64,000 nucleotides of DNA, taken from contig JAQFVV010000032.1 in assembly GCA_028023455.1 (NCBI GenBank), forward strand, positions 4,009,366 to 4,073,365. The letters run 5' to 3'. The position numbers were made by a program, and so were the translations under genes. Shown here piece after piece: positions 23,175-34,982 of this stretch (position 1 is its first letter; each line of letters starts with the position of its first letter). The DNA comes from Epiperipatus broadwayi. Lineage: Eukaryota; Onychophora; Udeonychophora; Euonychophora; Peripatidae. The notes under the pieces are model-generated. The model was not told where the DNA came from. It saw only the letters and a program-made list of their open reading frames with translations, and did no database searches.

Positions 23175-23302
23175 AGCTAAGCGATTTGGCACAATTGGTA
23201 GAACCTCAAACGTGGGATTGGGAGACCCCACGGATAGATTCTGGCATTTGCAAATCTGGTATTCGAACTTCCTATAAACTCGCGAGCTTTTTTTTTTTTT
23301 AC
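23175..23302 (+). repeat. Second tRNA-derived SINE family
   Basis: TGGCACAATTGGTAGAACC at 23,188-23,206 is box-A-like and GGTATTCGAACTTCC at 23,258-23,272 is box-B-like. The element ends in GCGAGC and a poly-T run of about 13. TGATTCATAG (23,168-23,177) and TGATTCGTAG (23,303-23,312) flank it as a 10-bp duplication with one mismatch. It is unrelated in sequence to the SINE at 20.26 kb. The T-rich rather than A-rich tail is unusual and could be a Pol III terminator. Confidence 0.65.
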
Positions 23303-23314
23303 TGATTCGTAGTA

Positions 23315-24580
23315 TTTTCATCTTTCAATAGTTTCCTTTTATAAAATTAAAATCTTCAGTAATAATTTTTAAAATGTCCTTTGGTCTATTTAAAATATGT
23401 ATTATCTATAATAATAAAAATCCTTTATTTTTGTTTTAAAATAAAAACTAGTTAGTGAATAAATTTGATTAAACTGTTTTTTTGGTATCTTTCATTTTAA
23501 AGTGAAAAACAAATTTTGATATTTTGCTTGAAATGGGATCAATATATTCACAATGTTTGTTTTTCGGATTCATTTATAATGAATTCTTCTAATCTATTTA
23601 TTCTTTCAATATTTGTCATTTTATTATAAAATACAAATCTATTTTTAAATTAATCATTCATTCACTTTTTTTTTTCTAGCTTTAGTCGAGTCTAGCAATG
23701 TTCCATTTATTATTAGACAGTGGTTTTTTCCCCCCAATATATTCACTTTTTTACCATTTGAAAATGTTCTATAGTTGTAGTAATTAATAGTAATTATCAA
23801 GTAGCAGTTTAGGTTGTGATCTAATGATTGTTAAAACAATCTACCTTCTGTCACCACGATTGATAGACTGATATTTTAAAACTTTCAGAATATGGCAGCA
23901 TTATTTATTTTTGTTTGTCATAAATATAAAAATAAAAACTAAATAAGAATTAATAAATAATAAAGATATTTTCTTTTCAAATAGACTATAAATAGTCAAA
24001 TATATTCTCTCCAAGTCAACCATACCTTCATTTATGCAGTAATCAAGCATTTGGTTAAAAAAAAAAAAAAACACCTGTTTTTATTGCTCTTAAACTGAGT
24101 CTTAAAAGTCAATAAATCCTCATGTTGTCTGATGCATGATGATTATAAATGGGACTATGTGTGTTTCAAAAACCATTCACACTAAATATTAGGAGCAATA
24201 ACTAAATCTCAAAAACGCATACAATATATATTAACAAAAGTTTAAAAATATTATCTTCCATTCGATTTGTCCGTATTATATATCATGCTTACTGCCTTAT
24301 CTACATATACTAAATAGAGCTTCCAATTAATAAATGGTGGTAGAAATAATGTACTTCATATATATATATTTTCACAATCAATTAAAGCTAATACCTAAAC
24401 TTAATGCTACGATAAATATAAATGAAAATTTTAAAAATCAAATATGTAAGGTGCATTAAAATGATTAGCAGTGATCAATCACAATAATGGATCATAGTAT
24501 TTAAATACTGACTATGAAATATTACCTTGTCAGATATGCGCATATCACCTAATCCCAGTCATTTTTAATCAGCTAACTTA
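23315..24580. other. AT-rich non-coding DNA
   Basis: Nothing recognised; stops in all frames. Confidence 0.5.
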
Positions 24581-24583
24581 CCA

Positions 24584-24632
24584 TATTATATATATATATA
24601 TGCATTTTTAATTATTATTTCAATATATATAT
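24584..24632. repeat. Left target-site duplication of the LINE insertion
   Basis: TATATATATATGCATTTTTA then ATTATTATTT here matches TATATATATATGCATTTTTT then AATTATTATTT at 29,497-29,538. About 35 bp are shared, one T longer on the right. It brackets the whole 24.63-29.50 kb LINE block. Confidence 0.8.
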
Positions 24633-24942
24633 ATCATCATCATCATCAACCATTATCAATCCACTGCAGGATGAAGGTCTCTCCAAGTTTAATCCATCTT
24701 CTCCGATCTTTAGCTTCTCTTCTCCACAACACCCCTGCACATTTTCTTATTTCATCCATCCATCTCACATGTGGTCTCTTTCTGGGTCTTTTACAATCTC
24801 TTGGAATCCAGTTTAAAATTTCAATTGTCCATCTATTATCATCTCTTCTAGCAATATGTCCAGCCCAACTCCATTTCAATCTTTTAATTTTTTCAATAAG
24901 GTCAGTAACACCTGTTTGTTGTCTTACCCATACATTGCGTTT

Positions 24943-26226
24943 TCAATCTCTTCTTGTTACTCCCAACATACATCTCTCCATACTCCTTTGAGTGGTATGA
25001 AGTCTCTGTATTGCTCTTCTATTAAGTATCCAAGTCTCAGATCCATAAGTAAGAACTGGTAAAACACATTTGTTAAAAAACATCCTTTTCAAACACATAG
25101 GCATATTTCCTTTTAGTATCAAGTTATTTCTACCAAAAGCACTCCAACCAAGTTTAATTCTATGGTTAATTTCCTCCATTATGTTTCCATCTGTATTAAT
25201 AATCTGACCAAGGTATTTGTAACTGTTAACTTCTTCTAATTCTTCATAATCAATCTTTATTTTCATATTTTGAGCAAATCGATTAAACATTACTTTAGTC
25301 TTTTTAACAGTTATCTTTAGTCCTACTTTTCTACTTTCATCTGCTAACTCTTGCAACATTTCCTGCAGCTCTGAAGCATTATTTGCAAAAACAACTACAT
25401 CATCTGCAAAATCTAAATGACTTAAATACTCTCCATTTACTTTCACTCCTTTAGTTTCCCATTTTAATCCACAAAATACTTCTTGCAGCACTGCTGTAAA
25501 GAGTTTTGGAGATATGGAGTCACCTTGTCTTACACCTTTCTCAATGTTGATTTTTCCAGTATCATTATGTAATCTAATTGTTGCTGTTGCATTTTTATAA
25601 ATATTCTTTAAAATATGACAATATCCTGGATCTATACCTTGATGATCCAATGCTTTAATCACTGAAGAAATGTGTATAGAATCGAATGCCTTTTCATAAT
25701 CTACAAATCCAAAACATAATGACAACTCATATTCATTTGTCCTTTCTATGACTTCTCTCAATACCTGGATATGATCTATTGTACTAAAACCACTTTTAAA
25801 TCCAGCTTGTTCTCTTGGTTGATGGAAATCCAAAGTTCTCTGCAGACGAGTTGTAATTATCTTGGTAAAAATTTTATATAAAACTGATAAAAGGCTGATA
25901 GGTCTGTAATTTCTAATATCTTCTTTATCACCTTTTTTAAATATTAATATTATTACTGCATTCTTCCAATCTTCCGGTACATCTTTATCATTTAGACATT
26001 TGGTATATAACTTTGCTAAAATTGTTTCTATTTCTTCACCTGCTTCTTTTAATATATCAATTATAATTCCATCATTTCCTGGAGCCTTTCCTTTCTTCAT
26101 ACACTTAATTGCATGTCTCACTTCTTCATTTAAAATTCTGGGTAATTCGGAAGATGTAATAGATATAGGAGGTACTTGTTCTTTATTACTATATAATTCT
26201 TGATAAAAATCTTCTACCAATTTCAT
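24943..26226 (-). pseudogene. Reverse transcriptase ORF of the outer LINE
   Basis: A 427-residue open segment. The RT core runs from about residue 85 ([12 protein letters not shown]) to 345 (YKYLGQIIN), with the catalytic aspartates in VDYEKAFD and FADD. It copies LINE RNA at the nicked target in family members. The ORF was continuous with the upstream endonuclease and the downstream tail before the frameshift near 26,262 and the stop at 24,940. The internal ATG near 26,226 is simply the first Met after the frameshift, not a true start. Confidence 0.85.
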
Positions 26227-26242
26227 GATGTCATCTCTCTTT

Positions 26243-27166
26243 TTAGTAATAATTCCATCTTTTTTTTATTGCAGATATAAATTTCCTACCAATACCAAAA
26301 TGTTGTTTAACATTTTTGAGACTTTTATTTTCTTCTACAGCTTTCCTTGCTATTTCACAGTTATACTTTCTTATATCATTTTCAACTCTTTTCTGTACCA
26401 TTTTACAAAATTCGAGATATTCAATTCTTTTTAATACATCATTTTTGTATATCTTCATATTCCTTCTTTTCTTCATAAATTTTCTAGTCTCAGTAGAAAT
26501 TTTATTAGTCAATTGCTGCTTTTTTCTACCAGCTATGCTTGTTGCAGTTTTTAAAAGTGTATCAGTTATTTTCATATTAATTTCATTCAAATCTGAATCA
26601 TGTTCAAAATCTCCTAACACTTGAAACCTATTTGTAAGTTCTAATTTAAATTCATTAGAATGTTTCTGAAGATTAGGAATATCAACTGTAAATATTGTTT
26701 TTCTTAATAATTTTTGTCTCTCTAGTTTTACATTAACACATAACTTACACCTTACTAATCGATGATCACTTCCTGTGTTAAATTTATTAAGAACATTACA
26801 ATCTTGAAATATGTATTTTCTGTTAGTCATAATATAATCCAATTCTGCTGTACCTTCATTTGGATGCTTCCATGTCCATTTCCTTTTAATATTTTTCTCA
26901 AAAAATCAATTCATAATATAAAGTTTTTCTTTTTCTGCAAACTCCACAAGTCTATGTCCTCTCTCATTTCTATTACCATAACCAAAATTACCTACAGCAA
27001 TTTCATCTTTCATTTGTCTACCAATTCTAGCATTAAAGTCTCCCATAACAATTTTAAAATGTTGTTTACTCTGATGAAAAGCCTTTTGTACATCCATATA
27101 AAAATCTTCTACTACTTCATCACTATGAGAACTTGTTGGGGCATAAACCTGAATTATCTGCATTTG
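26243..27166 (-). pseudogene. Endonuclease middle, C-terminus and linker of the outer LINE
   Basis: Two broken segments (26,906-27,166 and 26,243-26,842) separated by a stop. The first holds MQIIQVYAPTSSHSDE and GDFNARIG, a conserved catalytic motif of APE-type endonucleases. The second holds ELDYIM-like sequence and SDHRLV, the final endonuclease motif. A ~130-residue basic linker to the RT follows. The 5' edge at 27,166 is not a natural start: it is where the second LINE interrupts the reading frame between codons for RY and QMQ. Confidence 0.85.
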
Positions 27167-27182
27167 GTCATCATCATCATTA

Positions 27183-28027
27183 TCAACCATTATCAATCCA
27201 CTGCAGGATGAAGGTCTCTCCAAGTTTAATCCATCTTCTCCAATCTTTAGCTTCTCTTCTCCACATCACCCCTACACATTTTCTTATTTCATCCATCCAT
27301 CTTACATGTGGTCTCCTTCTGGGTCTTTTACAATCTCTTGGAATCCAGTTTAAAATTTCAATTGTCCATCTATTATCATCTCTTCTAGCAATATGTCCAG
27401 CCCAACTCCACTTCAATCTTTTAATTTTTTCAATGAGGTCAGTAACACCTATTTGTTCTCTTACCCATACATTGCGTTTTCGAACTCTTCTTGTTACTCC
27501 CAACATACATCTCTCCATACTTCTTTGAGTGGTCTGAAGTCTCTGTATTGATCTTCTATTAAGTGTCCAAGTCTCAGATCCATAAGTAAGAACTGGTAAA
27601 CACATTTGTTAAAAACCTTTCTTTTCAAACACATAGGCATATTTCCTTTTAATATCAAGTTATTTCTACCAAAAGCACTCCAACCAAGTTTAATTCTATG
27701 ATTAATTTCCTCTATTATGTTTCCATCTGTATTAATAATCTGACCAAGGTATTTGTAACTCTTAACTTCTTCTAATTCATCATAATCAATCTTTATTTTC
27801 ATATTTTGAGCAAATCGATTAAACATTACTTTAGTCTTTTTAACATTTATCTTTAGTCCTACTTTCCTACTTTCATCTGATAACTCCTGCAACATTTCCT
27901 GCAGCTCAGAAGCATTATTTGCAAAAACAACTACATCATCTGCGAAATCTAAATGACTTAAATAATCTCCATTTACTTTCACTCCTTTAGTTTCCCATTT
28001 TAATCCACAAAATACTTCTTGCAGCAC
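27183..28027 (-). pseudogene. Inner LINE RT, C-terminal part and tail
   Basis: Two overlapping frames (27,494-28,027 and 27,183-27,605). The first has FADDVVVFA, KTKVMFN and YKYLGQI. After a one-base loss near 27,603 the second continues with VLTYGSETW, RSMERCMLG, SWAGHIARRDDNRW and RPRRRPHVRW to the end of the element. At the position of the outer copy's stop this one has arginine (RRVRKR), so the stop is specific to the outer copy. Confidence 0.85.
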
Positions 28028-28130
28028 TGCTGTAAAAAGTTTTGGAGATATGGAGTCACCTTGTCTTACACCTTTCTCAATGTTGACTTTCCCAGTATCA
28101 TTATGTAATCTAATTGTTGCTGTTGCATTT

Positions 28131-29129
28131 TTATAAATATTCTTTAAAATTATGACAATATCCTGGATCTATACCTTGATGATCCAATGCTTTAATCACT
28201 GAAGAAATGTTTATAGAATCAAATGCCTTTTCATAATCTACAAATCCAAAACATAATGACAACTCATATTCATTTGTCCTTTCTATAACTTCTCTCAATA
28301 CTTGAATATGATCTACTGTACTAAAACCACTTTTAAATCCAGCTTGTTCTCTTGGTTGGTGAAAATCCAAGGTTCTCTGTAGACGAGTTGTAATTATCTT
28401 GGTAAAAATTTTATATAAAACTGATAAAAGGCTGATAGGTCTGTAATTTCTAATATCTTCTTTATCACCTTTTTTAAATATTAATATTATTACTGCATTC
28501 TTCCAATCATCTGGTACATCTTTATCATTTAGACATTTGGTATATAACTTTGCTAATATTTTTTCTGTTTCTTCACCTGCTTCTTTTAATATATCAATTA
28601 TAATTCCATCATTACCTGGAGCCTTTCCTTTTTTCATACATTTAATTGCATTTCTCACTTCTTCATTTAAAATTCTGGGCAATTCGGAAGATGTAATAGA
28701 TATAGGAGGTACTTGTTCTTTATTACTATATAATTCTTGATAAAAATCTTCTACCAATTTCATAATGTCATCCCTCTTTTTAGTAATAATTCCATCTTTT
28801 TTCCTTATTGCAGATATAAATTTCCTACCAATACCAAAATGTTGTTTTACATTCTTAAGACTTTTATTTTCTTCTACAGCTTTTCTTGCTAGTTCACAGT
28901 TATACTTTCTTATATCATTTTCGACTCTTTTCCACACCATTTTACAAAATTCGAGATATTCAATTCTTTTTAATGCATCATTCTTGCATAGCTTCATATT
29001 CCTTCTTTTCTTCATAAGTTCTCTAGTCTCAGTAGAAATTTTATTAGTCAATTGCTGCTTTTTTCTACCAGCTATCTTTGTTGCAGTTTTTAAAAGTGTA
29101 TCAGTTATTTTCATATTAATTTCATTCAA
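28131..29129 (-). pseudogene. Inner LINE linker and RT, N-terminal part
   Basis: 332 residues open from the linker ([20 protein letters not shown]) through RT fingers and motif A (DYEKAFDSI). It ends at [10 protein letters not shown], where one extra base relative to the outer copy shifts the frame. The outer copy has lost one base at 26,262, where this one stays open across [16 protein letters not shown], so the intact family reading frame can be inferred from the two. Confidence 0.85.
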
Positions 29130-29278
29130 ATCTGAATCATGTTCAAAATCTACTAATACTTGAAACCGATTTGTAAGTTCTAATTTAAATTCATTAGAAT
29201 GTTTCTGAAGATTAGGAATATCAACTGTAAATATAGTTTTTCTTAATAATTTTTGTCTCTCCAGTTTTACATTAACAT

Positions 29279-29495
29279 GTATCTGCTATTAAGTTGTATA
29301 ACTAATCTTGCCACTCTGTCCGATACACCATCAATCTCCACAATATTGTTCTTCCACTTTTTATTTATAATGAATCCTACTCCACTTGTATTTCCAATAT
29401 GTGTGCCTTTATAATAGAGTATATGTCCACTTTTTAAATCAATTGTTTCTTCTCCTTTTCTTCTAACTTCACAAAGTCCAATAATGTCCCATTTA
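29279..29495 (-). pseudogene. Outer LINE, 5' end: endonuclease N-terminal part
   Basis: Minus strand codes for WDIIGLCEVRRKGEE, GVGFIINKKW and [22 protein letters not shown] matches the N-terminal metal-binding strand of APE-type endonucleases (usually ...LxETR/EVR). It continues, after removal of the inner LINE, into QMQIIQVYAPT at 27,166; the fossil copy at 46.0 kb shows the same continuous order (LNKRYQMQIIQ). The element is 5'-truncated inside the endonuclease and bounded by a (TA)n target. Confidence 0.8.
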
Positions 29496-29496
29496 A

Positions 29497-29540
29497 TATA
29501 TATATATATATATATATGCATTTTTTAATTATTATTTAAA
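29497..29540. repeat. Right target-site duplication of the LINE insertion
   Basis: (TA)n plus TGCATTTTTTAATTATTATT, duplicate of 24,584-24,620. Confidence 0.8.
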
Positions 29541-29544
29541 AATA

Positions 29545-32300
29545 TATTTGACTAGGCATGCATAGGTAACAAATTTGATTCGAATAAAAAGATTTAACTA
29601 TAATGTTAATGCTGAATAAGTTAATATGCATTATAATACTTAATACCTGACTGTATCTTAGTCATGTGGTGGTTGATTAAATATTGATATATGTATTAGC
29701 ATTTAATTTAATATGGAAAGATTGTACTTATAAAATGCCCCATGATATATTGAGAGTATACCTATGACATGGTGCTTGAGTTTAAATTAATAAGCTTTAA
29801 AATTTTGGCAAGTCAAAAACAATCTTCGAATTTCTTTTCAAGTATTTAGCTTATATCCAATCTAGATAGTCATCTAATAATTGTTGACAAATAGTCATAT
29901 TTTCAATAGAAGATATTAGTCCCAGACTAATGTGGGCTAGTTAGATAAGTTGCTAACTAATTGTAAATATTTATTAAATTGTAATTTCATGTTATATTTC
30001 TATGTAAAACTTTAAAATTTAACTATATCTACTAGCTTTACAACAATGAAAAATTGCAATAAATTTATAAATGGTATTGCTACTAATTTCAGTAACATAG
30101 TTGGTGTTTTTACTTTGCATTTATGGTAAGACGGGCTTTTCTTTAGAAGGGGAGAGGGCTAAATTTAAATAATGTAAATTTAAAAAATATATAAATAAAT
30201 TTTCAGTGGTTTTATTGTTTTAAATTTATAGAGTGTTCATAAAAACTTCAATTACTAGAAGTTCCTAGAATTGGAATCGATATGAATTATATTCCAGAGC
30301 ATTAAAAACTTTCATTATTATTAATTAGGATTCTACTAATTCTGCTGAGAGATAAAACTTGGTATGAGTACATCTCAAGTAAATTAAAGTGCCTGTTTTC
30401 TTATTACAAGTATATTTAACAATATATAATTATATAACTGAATATTTGTAAATACAGTAACTTAATAATTAAAAAATATTTTATCCTTGTTTAATAAAAT
30501 AAAATTGATATCAGACAGAATGTTTCACAAGATGATACTTGCCCTCAACTGAGTAAGGGGTTGTTTTAAAGATAATAATTGTGTGATTGCTGAATAATTT
30601 AATGTTGTTAAGTGTGCCAATTTTACACTTAATAGAAATGTTATAATTTATTTTTGTCTTGCTTCATTAAACTATAAGATATATTTAATATTTGTGTATT
30701 GTATAATAAAAAATGACTGCTTTTCAAGTAATAGCATTATTGCATATTTGATGGTCCTACCAATACATGTAAAGTCAGAATTAAGACTAATTATTTTTTT
30801 GCCTAGCATAGCATGTGTTTATTGGAAGACCAATTTAAACTCAATAAGGAAATTTCAGAATGATTATATGATTAACATTTACAGTTTAACTATTTGTATA
30901 TAAAAATCTGTAAACTATTCTTATGTAATGACCAAATCATTGGATATTTACATAAAACATAATGATTTTATTTGCCATAATTTTCTGTGTTATGATGTAT
31001 TATATAAGGACCCTGCCCAGTGGTTTTTCTTTGTATTGAAATGTAAGATGAAACTTTATAATCTGTAAATTCTTAATTATTTTTTTAATGACAAGATATA
31101 TTTTGTTCAGCAATCATTTTTAGTTATTTATAAAATGTTTGATGCTATAAATTTTTGATTATAATAATATCAAGACTAATTAAACATCTTATAATGTTTT
31201 GATTTCAATAAAAATATGACAGTTATTATTTTGGGATTTAAAGTTTTCAATGTAATTTTATTATTTTTTTTATAAATATTTGTTATATCAGTTGTATTCC
31301 ATCAGGGTAAAAATTTACTTTGATCTTTGGTACTTACAAAACAGTTTTAATTTTTTTTTTCATGTCTATTTAAAATTGCATTGTTTCTTCTTCTCTTTAT
31401 TTGCTTTATTGATAGTGGCAGTGCTTTTTCCTGACAATATTAAAATTCATAATTTAATTTCTTAATTATTTTTATATTTTTAATGTGGGATTTTCATTTA
31501 ATACTAATACTATGACATCTGCCATCTTTTTAGAATATTTAGTTATTTTACTTTAAACAACTCTCAGACTATGATTATATCAATTTCATTAATAATTTAT
31601 TTAGGTTTGTTTTAAATAAAAGCAAAAATTACTTATAAATAAAGTGAGTTTTCTAGTTATATCCAATATAATGGATTATTTTATTTTATTATATTCATTT
31701 TAAATTTGCATGTAGTAAGTCCAGATTCATTTCACAATCTTTTCCAGATTAGGTTTTTGTTGTTTTTTTAAATTGGAAATTTTTTATTTCCTTGCACTGA
31801 AAATATAATTTATGCTATCAATAATAAAGAGAAAAAGAAAACTCCAATATCAGATTTGTTAAAAAATAAAATTTTAAATGGTTTTTTTGAAACAGATCAT
31901 TTAATTACCTTGAGAGTTGATACTATTATTAATTATTATGGAAAATATGAAGATGAAATATGGTGTAAAGTTAATATTTTAAAAAAAATTAAAATTTTTA
32001 TTGCCAAAATATATCACTTTTTATTCTTTAATAGTTATTGACGATAACACTTTTTTTAAAACAAATATTGTTTTGATAACAATGATAATTTTCATTTCCA
32101 AGTTTATGTAAAACTTTGAAAAAGAATCAGTATAATAAATAATTAAGATTATGAATTATGTAATAATTACTGTTTATATTTAAACTAATATATTTTATAT
32201 TTAAATCAAATAATTTTAGTGCTTTATATCTCTCAGGTTGTATTTAAACTGAATCTCGTGGCTTTATTAAAATTCTGGTTTTAATAATTATTTTCGTAAA
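29545..32300. other. AT-rich non-coding DNA
   Basis: No gene, structured RNA or repeat recognised. Short open stretches are low complexity. Confidence 0.5.
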
Positions 32301-32307
32301 AAATGCC

Positions 32308-32515
32308 CTACAACCGACATATATGATCACATACATGTAAAAAAGACAAATGATGAGTGCTGGTTCAGCACGAAATACGATTACTGGACATCATTTGTCT
32401 TTTTATTTTTGAAAATCATTTATCTTTTTCATATGTGTGTTAGTTGTATGAAATAGAGTAGAAACTGAAGGGAGCTTGAAAATCTGTGTTCAAGTTCCTT
32501 ATATAATTACATTTA
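32308..32515. mobile_element. Hammerhead foldback family, compact copy
   Basis: CTACAACCGACATATATGAT and AAAAAAGACAAATGATG (left half, inverted) are joined directly to GAGTGCTGGTTCAGCACGAAATACGATTAC in the right half. ATCATTTGTCTTTTT and the outer tail ending GTGTTCAAGTTCC follow. Helix II (GTGCT-GGTTC-AGCAC) and GAAA are perfect. The first core strand reads AATGATGA because the deletion joined the halves there, so U4-A9 survive but C3 is lost. Confidence 0.7.
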
Positions 32516-32519
32516 AAAC

Positions 32520-33825
32520 TCCACATATTTAAATTATACTTGTATTCAATCAAATATTTCGTAAAAATCGTAAATTTTATTGAGATCGTGTTATTTTTTA
32601 TTGTTGTGATTAAACAAATAAAGCAATATTTAAAATACAAAAGTGTCTTTGGCGGTCGTATTTCAAATTTTAATATAGTCTAAACTTTGTCTAAACCAAT
32701 AACGTTTAATTGATGGCGGTTACTTACATTATTTATTATATATTTGTAGATTCATTTGTAGTCTAAGTATTAATTTAATTATTAAAAATATTTTGAAATT
32801 ATTTGTGTTATATTTTAAGTCTTATACGTATGATATATACAATAAAAAATATTTTATTAAATTAAATTTTAATAATGTTTTGTGTACCTAACATATTTTA
32901 ATAGAGTTTATGAACTTTTGTATTGTGTTAAATAATCAAACCAATTAATGCTTAAAAAAAAAAAAAAAGGTAATTTCTCCTCACGTGCTAAAATTTCAAA
33001 TTGCGATATACTAGCAAGCTTTTCAACACTAGTTATTAATTTCTGCCTGTTAATTATTTATCATTGTTTCGCCGGATGTGCTATCATTAAAATGTATGAT
33101 AACTTAGTAATTTACAACATCCTTATTAAAATAGTACATCATTAAGAAATGATGATAATATTGAGTACCTATTGATTATATTTAATTAACGCAAATGTTT
33201 TGACTTTAAAAAAGATTTTCACCTCTTTCAACGAAATTTCCTCATGTTTATGTATAAGTTACCTTTTTTTTAACTATGAAAAAAAAAATGATTTACTTTT
33301 GAAATTCAATTTACATCTTATTAGAAAGAAATTACAATACTAATGTGCTTAAAAAAAGTAATAAATCATATTTTAAATGTAAGTCTCACGTGAAAAAACT
33401 ACTTTTCAACAGCAGTATTATTAATTATTATATATATAAAAAAGATAAGTATATAATAAAGGTGTATATTAATGTTACTTTACTTAACAAAAGTGTAAGT
33501 AATAATTAAAGTTTAAAAAATATATATGTAAATAGAAAAGTATTCTAGATTAAACGCTATTTGCTTGTAAAAACAAAAAAATGAAAAATAATTATTTAAA
33601 ATGATATTGAATATAATTTTAGATACATTATCAGAATATAAATAAATATTTACAAAACTAAATATGAGTCTAAAATAACTTGAAAACTTATTGCATTAAA
33701 AAAATTTAATGAATAATATCTATTATATGGTTTTTTGAATTGAACGAACAAAAATAATTATATTTACTATCAGTTTATTTAAATTAATACACTATACAGA
33801 CTTAAACCTGCATCTATATGTGTGT
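32520..33825. other. AT-rich non-coding DNA
   Basis: Nothing recognised. Confidence 0.5.
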
Positions 33826-33829
33826 GTAA

Positions 33830-34375
33830 TGTATGCGGAATTCGAACTCAGACTTTCACACGACCCATATATATTTATATGCTGTTGGTATATAAAAGTC
33901 TTTTATTATACTCACTTGAAAGTGTTTTGATTTTACATAATTTCAGCAATTTAGCCTCTTATACCTAGATCCTCATCGCGAGAGTTTTTATAATGTGCAT
34001 ATTTACAAAGATTTAGGACAATGCATATATAAGATATATTAATATTCTTGATATATATATGCGTTATCTTATCTGATCTTTCTGTATAATACATATGTAT
34101 TCAAGTTTTTGTTTTATCGATACATTTTTGACTTTAGCTCAATCATGCCACTCTCACTACGGTTGCATTTTTAAACATCCACTTAACTTTTTTCAAACAA
34201 TAAGACATAGATAGTACATGTTATAATTTAACTTCTTATTCACATTTTTTTTAAAGTTATCCTTAAATGTAACTTATATTTTATCACACATTCCTGAAGC
34301 ATATAACCAAAGATATGTGAAAAAGGTAAATGATCTCCAAGAAAGGCATGTGTTATGAATAAACAGTTCTCCACA
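33830..34375 (-). repeat. Scattered fragments of the foldback family
   Basis: GCGGAATTCGAACTCAGACT at 33,835-33,856 matches the outer tail. ATATGTGAAAAAGGTAAATG and ATCTCCAAGAAAGGCATGTG at 34,313-34,352 match the spacer and ribozyme edge. The ~430 bp between them is unrelated AT-rich DNA. Confidence 0.45.
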
Positions 34376-34379
34376 TCAA

Positions 34380-34980
34380 TAAATGTTTCACAGCCACTTA
34401 TTCTTAAAACTTACTTTACAAAATGAAATAAAATAAAATTTTGAATATATATTATCCATCTAAACTATCATTAATGGTAGTCAAATATTTTATTATTTGA
34501 TAGTTATATTTATTACCAGAAAACTTTTAGTTGCCAACATAATTGTTTTATAAATCACTGTAATTATTCCTATAAATTGTGCACATCCATATTGATGTAT
34601 TTAGATATCATATATATGAGTCTAAGCTGATTTTCAGCTGCTTTTTAGCTACCCAACAAAATATATCAAAATTTTTGACATGGCCATTTTTGTTGTTAAA
34701 AAAATATTTGAAAACAATGTAAGTTTGATTTTTTTTTAAAATCCAATAAGTAATAAAAGTAGGAATATAAATATTATATATTACATATGAAATGACTTTT
34801 AAATGATATTAATTTAAAATATCTCTACAAAATAATTTGATTTTCAATTGTCCGTCTACTGTATTAGCCATACCAGTTCAATTTTCGACTTTCTTTTTTT
34901 CAATATGTATATTGTAAAGGTTGAAAAAATCCATCCTTAACCACCAATTGTAGTATTATAAGCCTATTCGAAAAAATAAA
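34380..34980. other. AT-rich non-coding DNA
   Basis: Nothing recognised. Confidence 0.5.
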
Positions 34981-34982
34981 AT

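Larger units (their letters stand above)
24634..27166 (-). mobile_element. Outer RTE-like LINE, 3' part (endonuclease middle, RT, tail)
   Basis: Non-LTR retrotransposon on the minus strand. From 27,166 downward it codes for the APE endonuclease middle (MQIIQVYAPT, then VMGDFNARIG) and endonuclease C-terminus (GSDHRLV). A basic linker follows, then reverse transcriptase with [17 protein letters not shown] (motif A), GVRQGDSISP (motif B), FADDVVVFA (motif C), KTKVMFN and YKYLGQI. The tail SWAGHIARR...RPRKRPHVRW resembles RTE-type elements, and the 3' end is (GAT)n. Lesions visible: a stop near 26,900, a one-base frameshift near 26,262 and a TGA at 24,940-24,942, where the sister copy has CGA. 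Apart from these the frame is intact, so it is young but dead. Its 5' endonuclease piece lies at 29,279-29,495. Confidence 0.9.
27167..29278 (-). mobile_element. Inner LINE, 5'-truncated, nested in the outer LINE
   Basis: A second copy of the same family in the same orientation. Its (GAT)n 3' end at 27,167-27,182 abuts the outer element. Its 5' end at about 29,278 falls in the endonuclease-RT linker (the [10 protein letters not shown] region), so it lacks the endonuclease. The protein is almost the same as the outer copy, with scattered changes (NGDYL for NGEYL, KINVKK for KITVKK, VDHIQV for IDHIQV). Frameshifts near 28,150 and 27,600 break it. It lands exactly between two codons of the outer endonuclease, whose halves rejoin without visible loss. 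That fits a self-family nested insertion rather than an internal tandem duplication. Confidence 0.8.

Noticed and set aside
24671-28740. Plus-strand open stretches across the LINE block
   Set aside because: All are antisense shadows of the minus-strand LINE coding sequence.
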